Source of the DNA: Rhodoflexus caldus
Lineage (GTDB): Bacteria > Bacteroidota > Bacteroidia > Cytophagales > Thermoflexibacteraceae
NCBI RefSeq assembly: GCF_021206925.1
Contig: NZ_JAJPRF010000004.1
Location: 62,001 to 126,000, forward strand
DNA: 64,000 bases
Direction of reading: 5' to 3'
In this document: piece by piece, positions 52,214-61,489 of the stretch
Numbering within the stretch: the stretch's first letter is position 1
How the letters are laid out: each line of letters starts with the position of its first letter
Program-made: the position numbers and the translations under genes
Notes under the pieces: generated by a model
Databases searched by the model: none
Told to the model about the DNA's origin: nothing
What the model saw: only the letters and a program-made list of their open reading frames with translations

Positions 52214-53650
52214 TTACCTCCAGCCGCCGCCCAAAGCCCGATAAAGCCCTACTTTGCTTTCCAGCACCTTTGTTTTTACCTCTACAAGTTCCAATTTCAC
52301 GTTGAGTGCTTCGCGCTGTGTGAGCAGTACTTCCATGTAGTCGGCGCGTGCAGCGCGGTACAAACTGTTGGAAATATCGACCGACTGGTTGAGAATATCA
52401 ACCTCGCGTTGTTTCACCTCATAGCTGCGGCTGTAATTATCGGCCTTAGCTAACTGATTCAACACCTCCACATAGCCGTTCAGTACGGTTTGTCCGTAGC
52501 GATAAAGCGCCTGAATTTGCTGTGCATTGGCATTGAAGTAGGCCGCTTTGATGGCGTTTCGGTTGATGAGCGGAGCTACGGCATCGCCCGCCAGCGAATA
52601 GAGCACCGACTCGGGGCTCAACAAATAAGCAGGACGGAATGCCTGAAAACCTACGCCGGCAGTCATTCGGAAAGACGGATAAAAGTTAGCTTTGGCTACT
52701 TCAACATTTAAGCGCGCTGCCTGCAAATCTAATTCTGCCTGACGAATGTCGGCGCGATTGGCGAGCAACTGAGAAGGGATGCCCGTTTGGCTGCTGTCCA
52801 AAGCGATATTGAAAAAACTCTGCGAGTTGCGCGCAATTGGTTGAGGAGTGCGCCCCAGCAGGAAATTGATGCGGTTTTCGGTTTCCGTAATGCGCTGATG
52901 AACCTCATATTGCAGATTTTGCGTATTGAGCAACTGCGCCTCAAAACGATTGACGGCTAATTGGCTGACCTTGGCACTTTCTTTTTCCTTCTTGACAATT
53001 TGATAGGCATTGTTTTGGATTTCAATGTTTTGCCGAATGATTTCCAGCAGATTATCCAATGCCAGCAGTTCGTAGTAGGAATATGCGATTTCGGCTACCA
53101 GATTGGTTATCAGAAAGTTTTTACCCTCTGTGGTAGCAAGATATTTGAGTGCCGCCGATTTTTTGGCATTGCGCAGCTTTTTCCAAACGTCTAACTCCCA
53201 CGAGGCAGCAGCGCTTATCATCAAATCGGAGAAGGGTGTGGGGAAGTGCTTTTCGGGCATAATTTCCAGCCCTTCCTCCACTGCGCCCATGCGCGTGTAT
53301 CTGCCGACTTTATCCACCGCCGCACCGGCACCAAGCCCGACAAAAGGCAGATATTCACCTTTGCGTGCCCTGATTTCGTTGTGGCTGATTTCTATTTCCT
53401 GCATGATAATGTTCAACTCCTGATTGTTTTGCAAGGCTTCTTCAATCAGGGCGGCGAGTTTGTCGTCGTTGAAATAGGCTTTCCATTGGATGGCAGCCAG
53501 CGAGGAGGTGTCGCTAACCGCCCGATTGCCGAACTTATCGGGTAAAGTAGGTTTTGAAGCGCGATTTGTGGGCAGCATCGGCACGCAGGCTTGCAGCAGC
53601 CATATGCCCAAGATACCCGACAGGATGCTATTTTTTATCTTGGCTTTCAT
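52214..53650 (-). CDS. TolC/NodT-type outer-membrane efflux lipoprotein
   Basis: 478 residues. Lipobox LLQACVP, then two repeats of the outer-membrane efflux domain: NQELNIIMQEIEISHNEIRARKGEYLPFVG, RADIRQAELDLQAARLNVEVAKANFYPSFRM. It forms the exit duct of the tripartite pump. Start codon overlaps the RND permease gene end by 23 bases. Last gene of the operon, followed by a perfect terminator. Confidence 0.93.
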   Translation of the reverse strand: MKAKIKNSILSGILGIWLLQACVPMLPTNRASKPTLPDKFGNRAVSDTSSLAAIQWKAYFNDDKLAALIEEALQNNQELNIIMQEIEISHNEIRARKGEYLPFVGLGAGAAVDKVGRYTRMGAVEEGLEIMPEKHFPTPFSDLMISAAASWELDVWKKLRNAKKSAALKYLATTEGKNFLITNLVAEIAYSYYELLALDNLLEIIRQNIEIQNNAYQIVKKEKESAKVSQLAVNRFEAQLLNTQNLQYEVHQRITETENRINFLLGRTPQPIARNSQSFFNIALDSSQTGIPSQLLANRADIRQAELDLQAARLNVEVAKANFYPSFRMTAGVGFQAFRPAYLLSPESVLYSLAGDAVAPLINRNAIKAAYFNANAQQIQALYRYGQTVLNGYVEVLNQLAKADNYSRSYEVKQREVDILNQSVDISNSLYRAARADYMEVLLTQREALNVKLELVEVKTKVLESKVGLYRALGGGWR

Positions 53651-56600
53651 CTTTTCTGAGCAGTTTTTTAATCAGGGTTGCTAATTTTTTGTTGGAAATG
53701 GGGGCTTCGCCGTTGGGATAGTTTTCTACAAAATCCTCTGTGAGCGGATTTTCTTCCTCATCGCGAATGAGTTTTTTGCCTTCTGCCAACTTGCCGAAGG
53801 CATAGTACAAGCCCGGCACAATGATAACCCCGAACACCGTACCCAGCAACATGCCGCCCAGCGCCGAAGCACCAATAGTATGGTTGCCGACAGCACCCGC
53901 GCCCGTTGCCCGCACCAAAGGCACAAGCCCCGCAATGAAGGCAAAGGAGGTCATCAGGATGGGGCGGAAACGCATTCTTGCCCCCTCAATGGCTGCATCC
54001 ATGATGCTCAAACCTTGGTGATGACGCTGTACGGCAAACTCTACAATGAGCACCGCGTTTTTACCCAGCAACCCAATGAGCATAATCAAACCGATTTGTG
54101 CGTAGATATCGTTGGCAAGCCCCATCATTTTGAGCAGCAAAAATGCCCCGAAGATACCCGGAGGCAGCGAAAACAACACCGCCAGCGGAATGATGAAACT
54201 TTCGTATTGGGCAGAAAGTACCAGATAAACGAAAATAAGTACGACTGCCAAAATGTACACTGCCTCGTTGCCGCGCCGTGCTTCGTCGTAAGAAAGACCT
54301 TCCCAAGCAATGTCGTAGCCTTGCGGCAAAGTTTGCTTGGCTACTTCCTGAATGGCGCGGATGGCATCACCCGAAGTATAGCCGTGGGCAGGCACGCCGC
54401 GAATGGAAGACGAGGTATAGAGGTTGAAACGGGTAATTTCGTTCGGCCCTTGCGTCTTTTTAAGTTGCATAAACGAAGAATAAGGTACCATTTCGCCGCT
54501 TTCGTTGCGGATAAACAGGTTGAGTATGTCCGAAGGCATACGGCGGTATTCGGGGGCTGCCTGCGTGTACACCTTAAAAAAGTTGTTGAAGCGCGTAAAA
54601 CCCTGTTCGTAGGTACTGCCTATCAGGATGTCCAAGTTTTCCATAGCCTTGCCAATGGAAACGCCTTTTTGCATGGCAGCCTGATTGTCAATCACGAGTT
54701 CAAATTGCGGGTAGTTGGCTGCATAGAAGGTAAACAAGCCTTCAAGTTCTTTTCGCTTTTTGAGCGCTTCCATGAACTGAATATTGACCTTGTCAAATTC
54801 CTGATAATCAACAGTCGGGTTTTTGTCTATCATCCGCAGCGAAAAACCGTCGGAAGAGCCGTAGCCGGGTACTGCGGGCGGCTCAAAAAACTCTATGACA
54901 GCGCCCAAATCTTTGGTTTTCTCTTCCAACTCTTCTATGATTTGTCTGACGGAATTTTTGCGTTTGTCCCAATCTTTCAGGTTGATTAAGCAAGTACCTG
55001 CGTTGGAGCCGCGTCCTTCGGTCAAAACTTCGTAGCCTGCCAGCGAAGTAACGGATTGGATGCCTTCCACCTCTTCGGCAATTTTTTGGAGTTGTTTGGA
55101 AACTTCGTTGGTGCGTTCCAGCGTAGAGCCGGGAGGCGTTTGTATGATGGCGTAAATCATGCCTTGGTCTTCGTTGGGGATGAAGCCCGCGGGCAGCACC
55201 TCATTAACCGAATAAATACCGAAGCCGAAAGCCAGCAGGATGCCGAACGTAATCAGTCGCCGATTGACAATCAGGGTAAGCAGTCCGGTATATTTGCCCG
55301 TAACTTTTTCAAACGTCCGATTGAACCAAGCTAAGAACCAACTCACGGGCGTTTGTCGCTTGGGCTGTCCGTGATGGCTTTTGAGTATCATGGCAGAAAG
55401 TACGGGCGTAAGCGTAAGGGCAACAATACCCGAAAGCACGATAGAGCTTGCCATGGTGATGGAAAACTGTCGGTAGAATACGCCCACAGGACCCGGCATG
55501 AAGGCAATCGGCACGAATACAGACACCATCACCAGCGTAATGGCGATAACCGCACCGCTGATTTCGCCCAACACCTTCTTAACTGCCTGATAGGGCGTGA
55601 GATGTTCCGATTCCATTTTTTCGTGCACCGCTTCCACCACCACAATTGCGTCGTCCACCACAATACCGATGGCAAGTACCAGCGCAAACAATGTGATGAG
55701 GTTGATGGTCAGCCCCAAAAACTGCATGAACACAAACGCACCGACCAGCGAAACGGGCACGGCAATAATCGGAATCAGCGTGGAGCGCCAGTCGCCCAGA
55801 AATACAAACACTACCAAGGCCACCAGCACGAAGGCTTCTACCAGCGTATGCAACACCTTGTCAATGGAGGCATTTACAAACTTGGAAACGTCGTAGCTGA
55901 TTTCGTAGCTCATGCCGGGAGGGAAGTCGCGCTTCAACTCTTCCAAGCGTTCTTTCACCTGTGCAATTACTTCCTGCGCATTGCTGCCGATGTTCTGTTT
56001 CAGCACAATGGAAGCCGAAGGGTAGCCGTCTTTGTTAGAGTAAATATTGACAAATTCGCTGCCCAATTCGGCATCGGCTACATCTTTGAGTTTGAGGATT
56101 TCCCCGTCGGGATTGGCGCGAATGATGATGTCTTTGTACTCTTCGGGTTTGTTAAACCTGCCTTTGTACACCAACACGTATTCCAGCGATTGCGGCGTTT
56201 TGCCGGAGCTTTGCCCCAACCTACCCGGACGACCTATCACGCTTTGTTCTTCAAGGGCTTTCATTACTTCTTCGGTAGAAATATTGTAAGCCCTCATGCG
56301 GTCGGGTTTGAGCCAAATGCGCATGGCAAACTGTCGGCTGCCCAAGATTTGCGCCCGCCCCATGCCCTTGATGCGTTGCAGTTCAGGCAGGATGTTCACG
56401 TAAGCATAGTTGAACAGAAACTTTTCATCCGCATTTTTATCGGTGCTGTACAGGTTTACGTACATCAACATACTTGGCTGAATCGGGGTAATGATAACGC
56501 CTTCGCGTTGCACCAACGGCGGCAGATTGTTCATCACTTGGTCAACCCTTGTTTTAACGTTTACCACCGCGGCGTTGGGGTCGGTGCCGGGCTCAAAAAC

Positions 56601-56876
56601 CACTTGGATGGTAGCTTCGCCCGCACTGGTGGCATCGGAGATGATGTATTGCATCCCTTGCACGCCGTTGATGGCGCGTTCCAAGGGGATAAGCGTAGAT
56701 TGAACCAATACGTCGGCACTTGCACCCGGGTAGTCAATAAAAACCGACACACGGGGCGGGGCTATTTCGGGAAATTGCGAAACAGGCAGCCGATTCATTG
56801 CCAAAAGTCCCAAAAAAACAATGGCAATAGATATGGAAATGGCTAGAACAGGTCTGTGAATGAATTTTGAAAACAT
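53628..56876 (-). CDS. RND-family multidrug efflux permease (AcrB/HAE1-like)
   Basis: 1,082 residues with the AcrB plan: two sets of six transmembrane helices and two large periplasmic loops. The proton-relay pair is Asp-Asp in GIVVDDAIVVVEAVHEKME near residue 400; VPVSLVGAFVFMQFLGLTINLITLFALVLAIGIVV precedes it. HAE1-type pumps expel drugs, dyes or bile salts by proton exchange. Two genes (adaptor upstream, TolC-type downstream) complete the pump. Confidence 0.96.
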   Translation of the reverse strand: MFSKFIHRPVLAISISIAIVFLGLLAMNRLPVSQFPEIAPPRVSVFIDYPGASADVLVQSTLIPLERAINGVQGMQYIISDATSAGEATIQVVFEPGTDPNAAVVNVKTRVDQVMNNLPPLVQREGVIITPIQPSMLMYVNLYSTDKNADEKFLFNYAYVNILPELQRIKGMGRAQILGSRQFAMRIWLKPDRMRAYNISTEEVMKALEEQSVIGRPGRLGQSSGKTPQSLEYVLVYKGRFNKPEEYKDIIIRANPDGEILKLKDVADAELGSEFVNIYSNKDGYPSASIVLKQNIGSNAQEVIAQVKERLEELKRDFPPGMSYEISYDVSKFVNASIDKVLHTLVEAFVLVALVVFVFLGDWRSTLIPIIAVPVSLVGAFVFMQFLGLTINLITLFALVLAIGIVVDDAIVVVEAVHEKMESEHLTPYQAVKKVLGEISGAVIAITLVMVSVFVPIAFMPGPVGVFYRQFSITMASSIVLSGIVALTLTPVLSAMILKSHHGQPKRQTPVSWFLAWFNRTFEKVTGKYTGLLTLIVNRRLITFGILLAFGFGIYSVNEVLPAGFIPNEDQGMIYAIIQTPPGSTLERTNEVSKQLQKIAEEVEGIQSVTSLAGYEVLTEGRGSNAGTCLINLKDWDKRKNSVRQIIEELEEKTKDLGAVIEFFEPPAVPGYGSSDGFSLRMIDKNPTVDYQEFDKVNIQFMEALKKRKELEGLFTFYAANYPQFELVIDNQAAMQKGVSIGKAMENLDILIGSTYEQGFTRFNNFFKVYTQAAPEYRRMPSDILNLFIRNESGEMVPYSSFMQLKKTQGPNEITRFNLYTSSSIRGVPAHGYTSGDAIRAIQEVAKQTLPQGYDIAWEGLSYDEARRGNEAVYILAVVLIFVYLVLSAQYESFIIPLAVLFSLPPGIFGAFLLLKMMGLANDIYAQIGLIMLIGLLGKNAVLIVEFAVQRHHQGLSIMDAAIEGARMRFRPILMTSFAFIAGLVPLVRATGAGAVGNHTIGASALGGMLLGTVFGVIIVPGLYYAFGKLAEGKKLIRDEEENPLTEDFVENYPNGEAPISNKKLATLIKKLLRKDESQDKK

Positions 56877-56898
56877 GGCTTGCTAATGAAAGATGAGG

Positions 56899-57990
56899 TT
56901 ACTCGGCGTGCAGTTTGTTTAATTCCGCGATAACATTGGGCATGGAAACGAGTTTGTATTGAACGGCATCGCCGTTTTTGACTTTTCGCAGACCTTCTAT
57001 CAGAATTTTGTCGTTGTCTTTCAGACCCGTAGAAACCGCAAATAGGTGCGGCATTTCGTTGGAGGTCGTGATTTCCTGCATATTCACCTTATTATCATCC
57101 CCGATAACGAATACGTATTTCTTGCCCAAGACCTCAAAGGTGGCTTTTTGTGGAATGAGCAATACATTTTTCAGAGCTACGGGCATGAGGATGTTCCCTG
57201 TTTCGCCGTGTCGCAAAATGCCCTGCGGGTTTTCAAAAGTTGCACGGAAAGCAATGTTACCGGTTTCGTTGTTAAAGTCTGCCTCAATGGTTTCAATAAC
57301 ACCCTCACGGTCAAATAGTTGGTGATTAGCCATTTGCAATTGCACTTTGGGCAGATTTTCTTTCTTATTGCTGCCGAAAAAGTCTAAATATTCGGCTTCG
57401 GGTACGTTGAAATAGACCCATACTTTGCTGTTGTCGGAAAGAGTAGTGAGCAATTCGCCCTCATCCACCAAACTGCCCAAACGGACATTGAAGCGCCCCA
57501 TGATGCCATCAAAAGGTGCGCGGATTTCGGTAAAATTCAGGTGGGTTTTAGCTAAGGCTACTTCGGCTTTTGCTTTGTCAAGTTTGGCTTTGGCAAGCGC
57601 AAGCTCGCTTTGCGAAACAATGTTTTGGTCGGCTAATTGTTTGGTATTCAAGTATTCAACTTCTACAAATTTGGCTTCGGCTTCGGCTTTTTGCACTTCT
57701 GCTTGGTAAACCAGCGGCATGATGCGGAACATGAGTTGCCCTTTTTTTACCTGTTTACCCTCATCTACATAAATATCTTGCAAATAGCCGCGTTCCAAAG
57801 CTCGCAGTTCGATGTGTTGGTGTGAGCGAATTTGGCAGACATATTCTTTAACTGTGGTAGTGTCTTTCCTGACCGGCTGTGTGGCCTGATATGTACCCAC
57901 TTCGTGGTGTTCTTCATGATGCTCGCAACCGGTGTAGGCAAATAAGCCGATTATTGCAAACAATAAGGTATAGAAATAGTGAGTTTTCAT
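56899..57990 (-). CDS. Periplasmic adaptor (membrane fusion) subunit of the RND pump
   Basis: 363 residues. Lipobox YTGCE after a short hydrophobic signal (ATG at 57990; a TTG at 58005 is not needed). The hairpin and barrel parts are recognised by YVDEGKQVKKGQLMFRI, APFDGIMGRFNVRLGSLVDEG and the final VRVGLKD-like block. It bridges pump and duct. Right after the lipid-linked cysteine is a histidine-rich tail (EHHEEHHEV). It begins the operon; the start of the permease is 22 bases on. Confidence 0.93.
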   Translation of the reverse strand: MKTHYFYTLLFAIIGLFAYTGCEHHEEHHEVGTYQATQPVRKDTTTVKEYVCQIRSHQHIELRALERGYLQDIYVDEGKQVKKGQLMFRIMPLVYQAEVQKAEAEAKFVEVEYLNTKQLADQNIVSQSELALAKAKLDKAKAEVALAKTHLNFTEIRAPFDGIMGRFNVRLGSLVDEGELLTTLSDNSKVWVYFNVPEAEYLDFFGSNKKENLPKVQLQMANHQLFDREGVIETIEADFNNETGNIAFRATFENPQGILRHGETGNILMPVALKNVLLIPQKATFEVLGKKYVFVIGDDNKVNMQEITTSNEMPHLFAVSTGLKDNDKILIEGLRKVKNGDAVQYKLVSMPNVIAELNKLHAE

Positions 57991-58147
57991 GGATTGAGTT
58001 TTCAAATATGGAATGGGATTAGAAAAGTGATGCTGTTAAGTGGCGCGCACATGGAAAACCTATGTGCAGCCTGTTATTGGATGTACCGCATGGCACACGG
58101 GCGTTGAAAATGCCGATATTATGACACTAACGGTACGGTAAGTATGG

Positions 58148-58176
58148 CAATAAGCACCCTTTTAGAGGGCTTATTG
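58148..58176. other. Hairpin upstream of the efflux operon
   Basis: Eight-bp inverted repeat CAATAAGC / GCTTATTG with a short interrupted loop. No T run. In the 194-base gap between the efflux adaptor and the 142-residue gene; may be an operator or a processed 3' end. Confidence 0.4.
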
Positions 58177-58199
58177 GCCGTGAAGAAGGGAGGAAAAAA

Positions 58200-58628
58200 C
58201 TACCGCTCGTAGAAAATGAGTGATTGAAAGGCTATGTAGCGAGGTGTTTTGAGGAAGGCAGGGTGAAAGAAAATATCGCTCGATGATTCCGAATCATTGA
58301 AATTGCTTCTACCTTTTCTGTTGAGCACAACCATCAGGTAGGAAACATCCAATGGGTAATCAAGCGGGAATAATTTCTTTGTCCCCTTAGATTTTTTCAG
58401 CGAAACAATATCCTGAACGTCGTCACTGTTGGCTTCGCTCTCAATGTTTAAGTCGTCACTGACTTGTTCTATCGCCTTTTTGTGAATGAAAGACAACGCG
58501 ACAGAAACAAATTCACCGTTCAACTGGGCAATAAAACCGAACAGAAACAGCCAAACAATTAGTTGTTTTGCATGAGTAAACAGTCGGTTAGACATATGAT
58601 GCGAAGTTTCTTTCAAGGCGTTAAACAT
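58200..58628 (-). CDS. Hypothetical membrane-anchored protein
   Basis: 142 residues from the first ATG (alternative ATG at 58595 gives 131). One N-terminal hydrophobic segment (QLIVWLFLFGFIAQL), then a polar, partly acidic part (SDDLNIESEANSDDVQDI) and a C-terminal aromatic tail. No family recognised. Directly upstream of, and co-directional with, the RND efflux operon but separated by 200 bases. Base usage is somewhat more AT-rich than its neighbours. Confidence 0.55.
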   Translation of the reverse strand: MFNALKETSHHMSNRLFTHAKQLIVWLFLFGFIAQLNGEFVSVALSFIHKKAIEQVSDDLNIESEANSDDVQDIVSLKKSKGTKKLFPLDYPLDVSYLMVVLNRKGRSNFNDSESSSDIFFHPAFLKTPRYIAFQSLIFYER

Positions 58629-58681
58629 TCAGCCTGCGAAGTTATATTTTTCGCTACATTAATAACGCAAAACCTGCCCGA

Positions 58682-59587
58682 ATGATTGTGAATGATTTGT
58701 TAATGTTGCCCGATGGCATCCGTCAGCCCCCATTGCAGTATCTGGATAGTTCATTTTCAGGCAGTTATGCGGTTGCTGTTTTGCGTTTAGACCTCATGCA
58801 CCTGCATATCAACGGAAATAAGTGGTTCAAACTCAAATACAATTTGCAACAGGCACGGCGCGAAGGTAAAACAACCTTGCTTACTTTCGGCGGGGCTTAT
58901 TCCAATCATTTGCGGGCAACGGCGGCGGCGGGGCATTATTTCGGCTTTCGCACCATTGGCTACGTTCGCGGCGAGCTGACCGAGCCGCTCAATCCTGCCT
59001 TGCAATTCATGCGGCATATGGGCATGGAACTGCGCTACCTCAACCGCAGCGACTACCGCACCATCCACGGGCAGCCCGATATGCGCGCTTGGTTGCAGGA
59101 ACATTTTCCCGAAGAAAACTTTGACGATTGCTACATCCTGCCCGAAGGCGGCACAAATGCCTTGGCAGTCGGAGGTTGCGCCGAAATTTGGCAGTACGTC
59201 CCCGAACCTTTTGATTATATGCTCTGCGCCTGCGGAACAAGCTGTACAACGGCAGGGCTTGCCCTTGGCAACCCCAACGCCAAAGTTTTGGGAATCAGCG
59301 TATTAAAAGGGAATTTCTTATCACAAGCCGTTCGGCAATTATTGACAGCAGCCAATCAACCCCATGCCAATAATTGGGAGGTGATAGATAGCTACCACTT
59401 CGGCGGCTATGCCCGCACAACGCCCGAACTTGAACAATTTGTCAGAGATTTTACCAATCGTTATCAAATCCCAATTGAGCCGGTCTATACGGGCAAGTTG
59501 TTTTATGCAGTGGCAGATTTATTGCAAAAAAAACACTTTGCAGATGGCAGCAAGGTGCTAATTTTGCACACAGGAGGGGTGTATTAA
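58682..59587 (+). CDS. PLP-dependent ACC deaminase / D-cysteine desulfhydrase family protein
   Basis: 301 residues. The PLP lysine is in NGNKWFKLKYNL; TFGGAYSNHLRATAAAGHYFG is the phosphate-binding glycine/asparagine pocket. Family members open D-cysteine or 1-aminocyclopropane carboxylate. Specificity is not readable here. A TATATTTT element (58643-58650) resembles a -7 box. It precedes asnB by 19 bases. Confidence 0.88.
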   Translation: MIVNDLLMLPDGIRQPPLQYLDSSFSGSYAVAVLRLDLMHLHINGNKWFKLKYNLQQARREGKTTLLTFGGAYSNHLRATAAAGHYFGFRTIGYVRGELTEPLNPALQFMRHMGMELRYLNRSDYRTIHGQPDMRAWLQEHFPEENFDDCYILPEGGTNALAVGGCAEIWQYVPEPFDYMLCACGTSCTTAGLALGNPNAKVLGISVLKGNFLSQAVRQLLTAANQPHANNWEVIDSYHFGGYARTTPELEQFVRDFTNRYQIPIEPVYTGKLFYAVADLLQKKHFADGSKVLILHTGGVY

Positions 59588-59606
59588 GGCCTCGCTACAA
59601 CAACGC

Positions 59607-61478
59607 ATGTGTGGCATTTTAGGCATTATGCCTGCAATATCAACCACGCCTTTTCAGGAGGCACTTCAACTTATTGCACATCGGGGGCCGGACGGTTTCG
59701 GCATTTGGCAATCGGACGAACATCAAATCACCTTGGGACATCGGCGGCTGGCTATTTTAGACCTGAGCGAAAATGGCAGGCAGCCGATGGAATACGGGCA
59801 ATATGTAATCACCTACAACGGCGAAATTTATAATTTTCTGGAAATCAGAGATGAACTCAAGGCCAAAGGCTATTCCTTCGTTTCCGATACAGACACTGAA
59901 GTAATCATTGCAGCCTTTCACGAGTGGGGCGAGCAGTGCCTGTTGAAATTCAACGGCATGTGGGCATTTGCTATCTGGAACAAGGAAAAACGAACGCTTT
60001 TTCTGAGCCGCGACCGCTTCGGCATTAAACCGCTGTACTACGCTTTCACGGGTGGCTATTGCGTTTTTGCATCCGAAATGAAGGCTTTAATGCCTTTTTT
60101 GCCCGAGCGGCGTGTAGCAGACAACTTTGACTATCTGAAAACGCATCTGTTTGACTATGAAGCCACCGACCAATGCCTCATTGCGGGTATCAAACGCTTT
60201 CCGGCAGGACATTATGCGTACTTGAAACCATCGGAAACTACCGTTCGGCCTATTCGCTATTGGGATACCATGCAGCACTTGGTGCAAGTGCCGAAGCGCT
60301 ATGAAGAACAGGTAGAACAGTTCCGCGAACTTTTTACGGATGCCTGCCGCATCTGTATGCGCTCCGATGTCCCGATTGGTACAGCCCTGAGCGGCGGCTT
60401 GGACTCCAGCGCCGTGGCAGGTACGCTTTTTTGGCTTGCCGAGCATTACAGCCACAAAAGGCAGCGCATGGCGACAGACTGGCAGCACGCCTTTGTTGCC
60501 ACATTTCCGGGAACTTTCTTAGACGAGCGCTACTATGCGCAGAAAGTTGCCGAGTATTTGGCCATTCCGATTACTTACCTGAACATCGATGCCGGCCGAC
60601 AAATCAGCGACATGAACGAGTATTTATATTTGTTCGAAGAACTGTATTTGACAAGTCCCTTGCCAATGATGGAAACCTACAAAGCCATCCGACGGCATGG
60701 CATTACCGTCAGCATAGACGGGCACGGGGCAGATGAGATGATGAGCGGCTACGGCCATATTATCTTGGCCTTGATGGACTGCGGTTGCAGCATCAGCAAT
60801 TTTCTGGACATCATCCGCACAATCAACGGGTTCAGCAATTTGGAGTCGGAGCAAATAGACAAAGAAGAACAGACTTTTTGGAGCGGGCTGCGTTTTGTTT
60901 TGTCCCAAATAAGACATTCTCCGCGCCGAAGTTTGCAAGAACTTTTCAGCGAAGAAAAACCCCATGAAGGCAAGTTTGGCAAGTTTAATGCAGCATTGTA
61001 CAAAATATTTCATCAGACCATTCTGCCAACGCTGTTGCGCAACTATGACCGCTACTCAATGGCCAGTGGTGTAGAAATCAGAATGCCTTTTATGGATTAT
61101 CGGTTGGTAACTTACAGTTTTTCATTGCCTTGGCAAAGCAAAGTACGCAATGGTTACGCAAAAGCAATTATCCGTGATGCGATGTTAGGCCGTATGCCCG
61201 AAGAAGTGCGGACGCGAAAAAGTAAAATCGGATTCAATACGCCTATAATAGACTGGATGCAAGGCGTATGGCGCGAGTCGTTATTAGATATCGTCCATAG
61301 TACCGATTTTAACACTTCTTCGGTAATAGCGCCTGCAACAGTGCGGCAGCAGATTTTGGGCGTAATTAACAATCCCAAAGCAAAATTTTTGGATGGCGAG
61401 CAGGCATGGACAGCCCTTATGCCCTATCTTTGGGAAAGAGCATTTTTAAAGCGGGCTTATCCGCAGATTGGCAAGTAA
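59607..61478 (+). CDS. asnB: Glutamine-hydrolysing asparagine synthase
   Basis: 623 residues. Starts MCGILGIM with the catalytic Cys2 of the N-terminal glutaminase, then RHGPDGFGIW-like GPDG (here HRGPDGFG), NGEIYNF, and the C-terminal synthetase loop ALSGGLDSSAVAG and GADEMMSGYGH. Uses glutamine and ATP to amidate aspartate or an amino-sugar/peptide acid. Within glycosyltransferase clusters, AsnB-like enzymes sometimes amidate a sugar acid of the polysaccharide. Starts the compact four-gene glycan cluster. Confidence 0.93.
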   Translation: MCGILGIMPAISTTPFQEALQLIAHRGPDGFGIWQSDEHQITLGHRRLAILDLSENGRQPMEYGQYVITYNGEIYNFLEIRDELKAKGYSFVSDTDTEVIIAAFHEWGEQCLLKFNGMWAFAIWNKEKRTLFLSRDRFGIKPLYYAFTGGYCVFASEMKALMPFLPERRVADNFDYLKTHLFDYEATDQCLIAGIKRFPAGHYAYLKPSETTVRPIRYWDTMQHLVQVPKRYEEQVEQFRELFTDACRICMRSDVPIGTALSGGLDSSAVAGTLFWLAEHYSHKRQRMATDWQHAFVATFPGTFLDERYYAQKVAEYLAIPITYLNIDAGRQISDMNEYLYLFEELYLTSPLPMMETYKAIRRHGITVSIDGHGADEMMSGYGHIILALMDCGCSISNFLDIIRTINGFSNLESEQIDKEEQTFWSGLRFVLSQIRHSPRRSLQELFSEEKPHEGKFGKFNAALYKIFHQTILPTLLRNYDRYSMASGVEIRMPFMDYRLVTYSFSLPWQSKVRNGYAKAIIRDAMLGRMPEEVRTRKSKIGFNTPIIDWMQGVWRESLLDIVHSTDFNTSSVIAPATVRQQILGVINNPKAKFLDGEQAWTALMPYLWERAFLKRAYPQIGK

Positions 61479-61489
61479 GGTTGTACAGC

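Noticed and set aside
53880-54989. 369-residue plus-strand frame
   Set aside because: Antisense to the RND permease; shadow of its codon bias.
55353-56846. 497-residue plus-strand frame
   Set aside because: Antisense to the RND permease; compositionally odd (His, Arg, Asn rich) and without family features.
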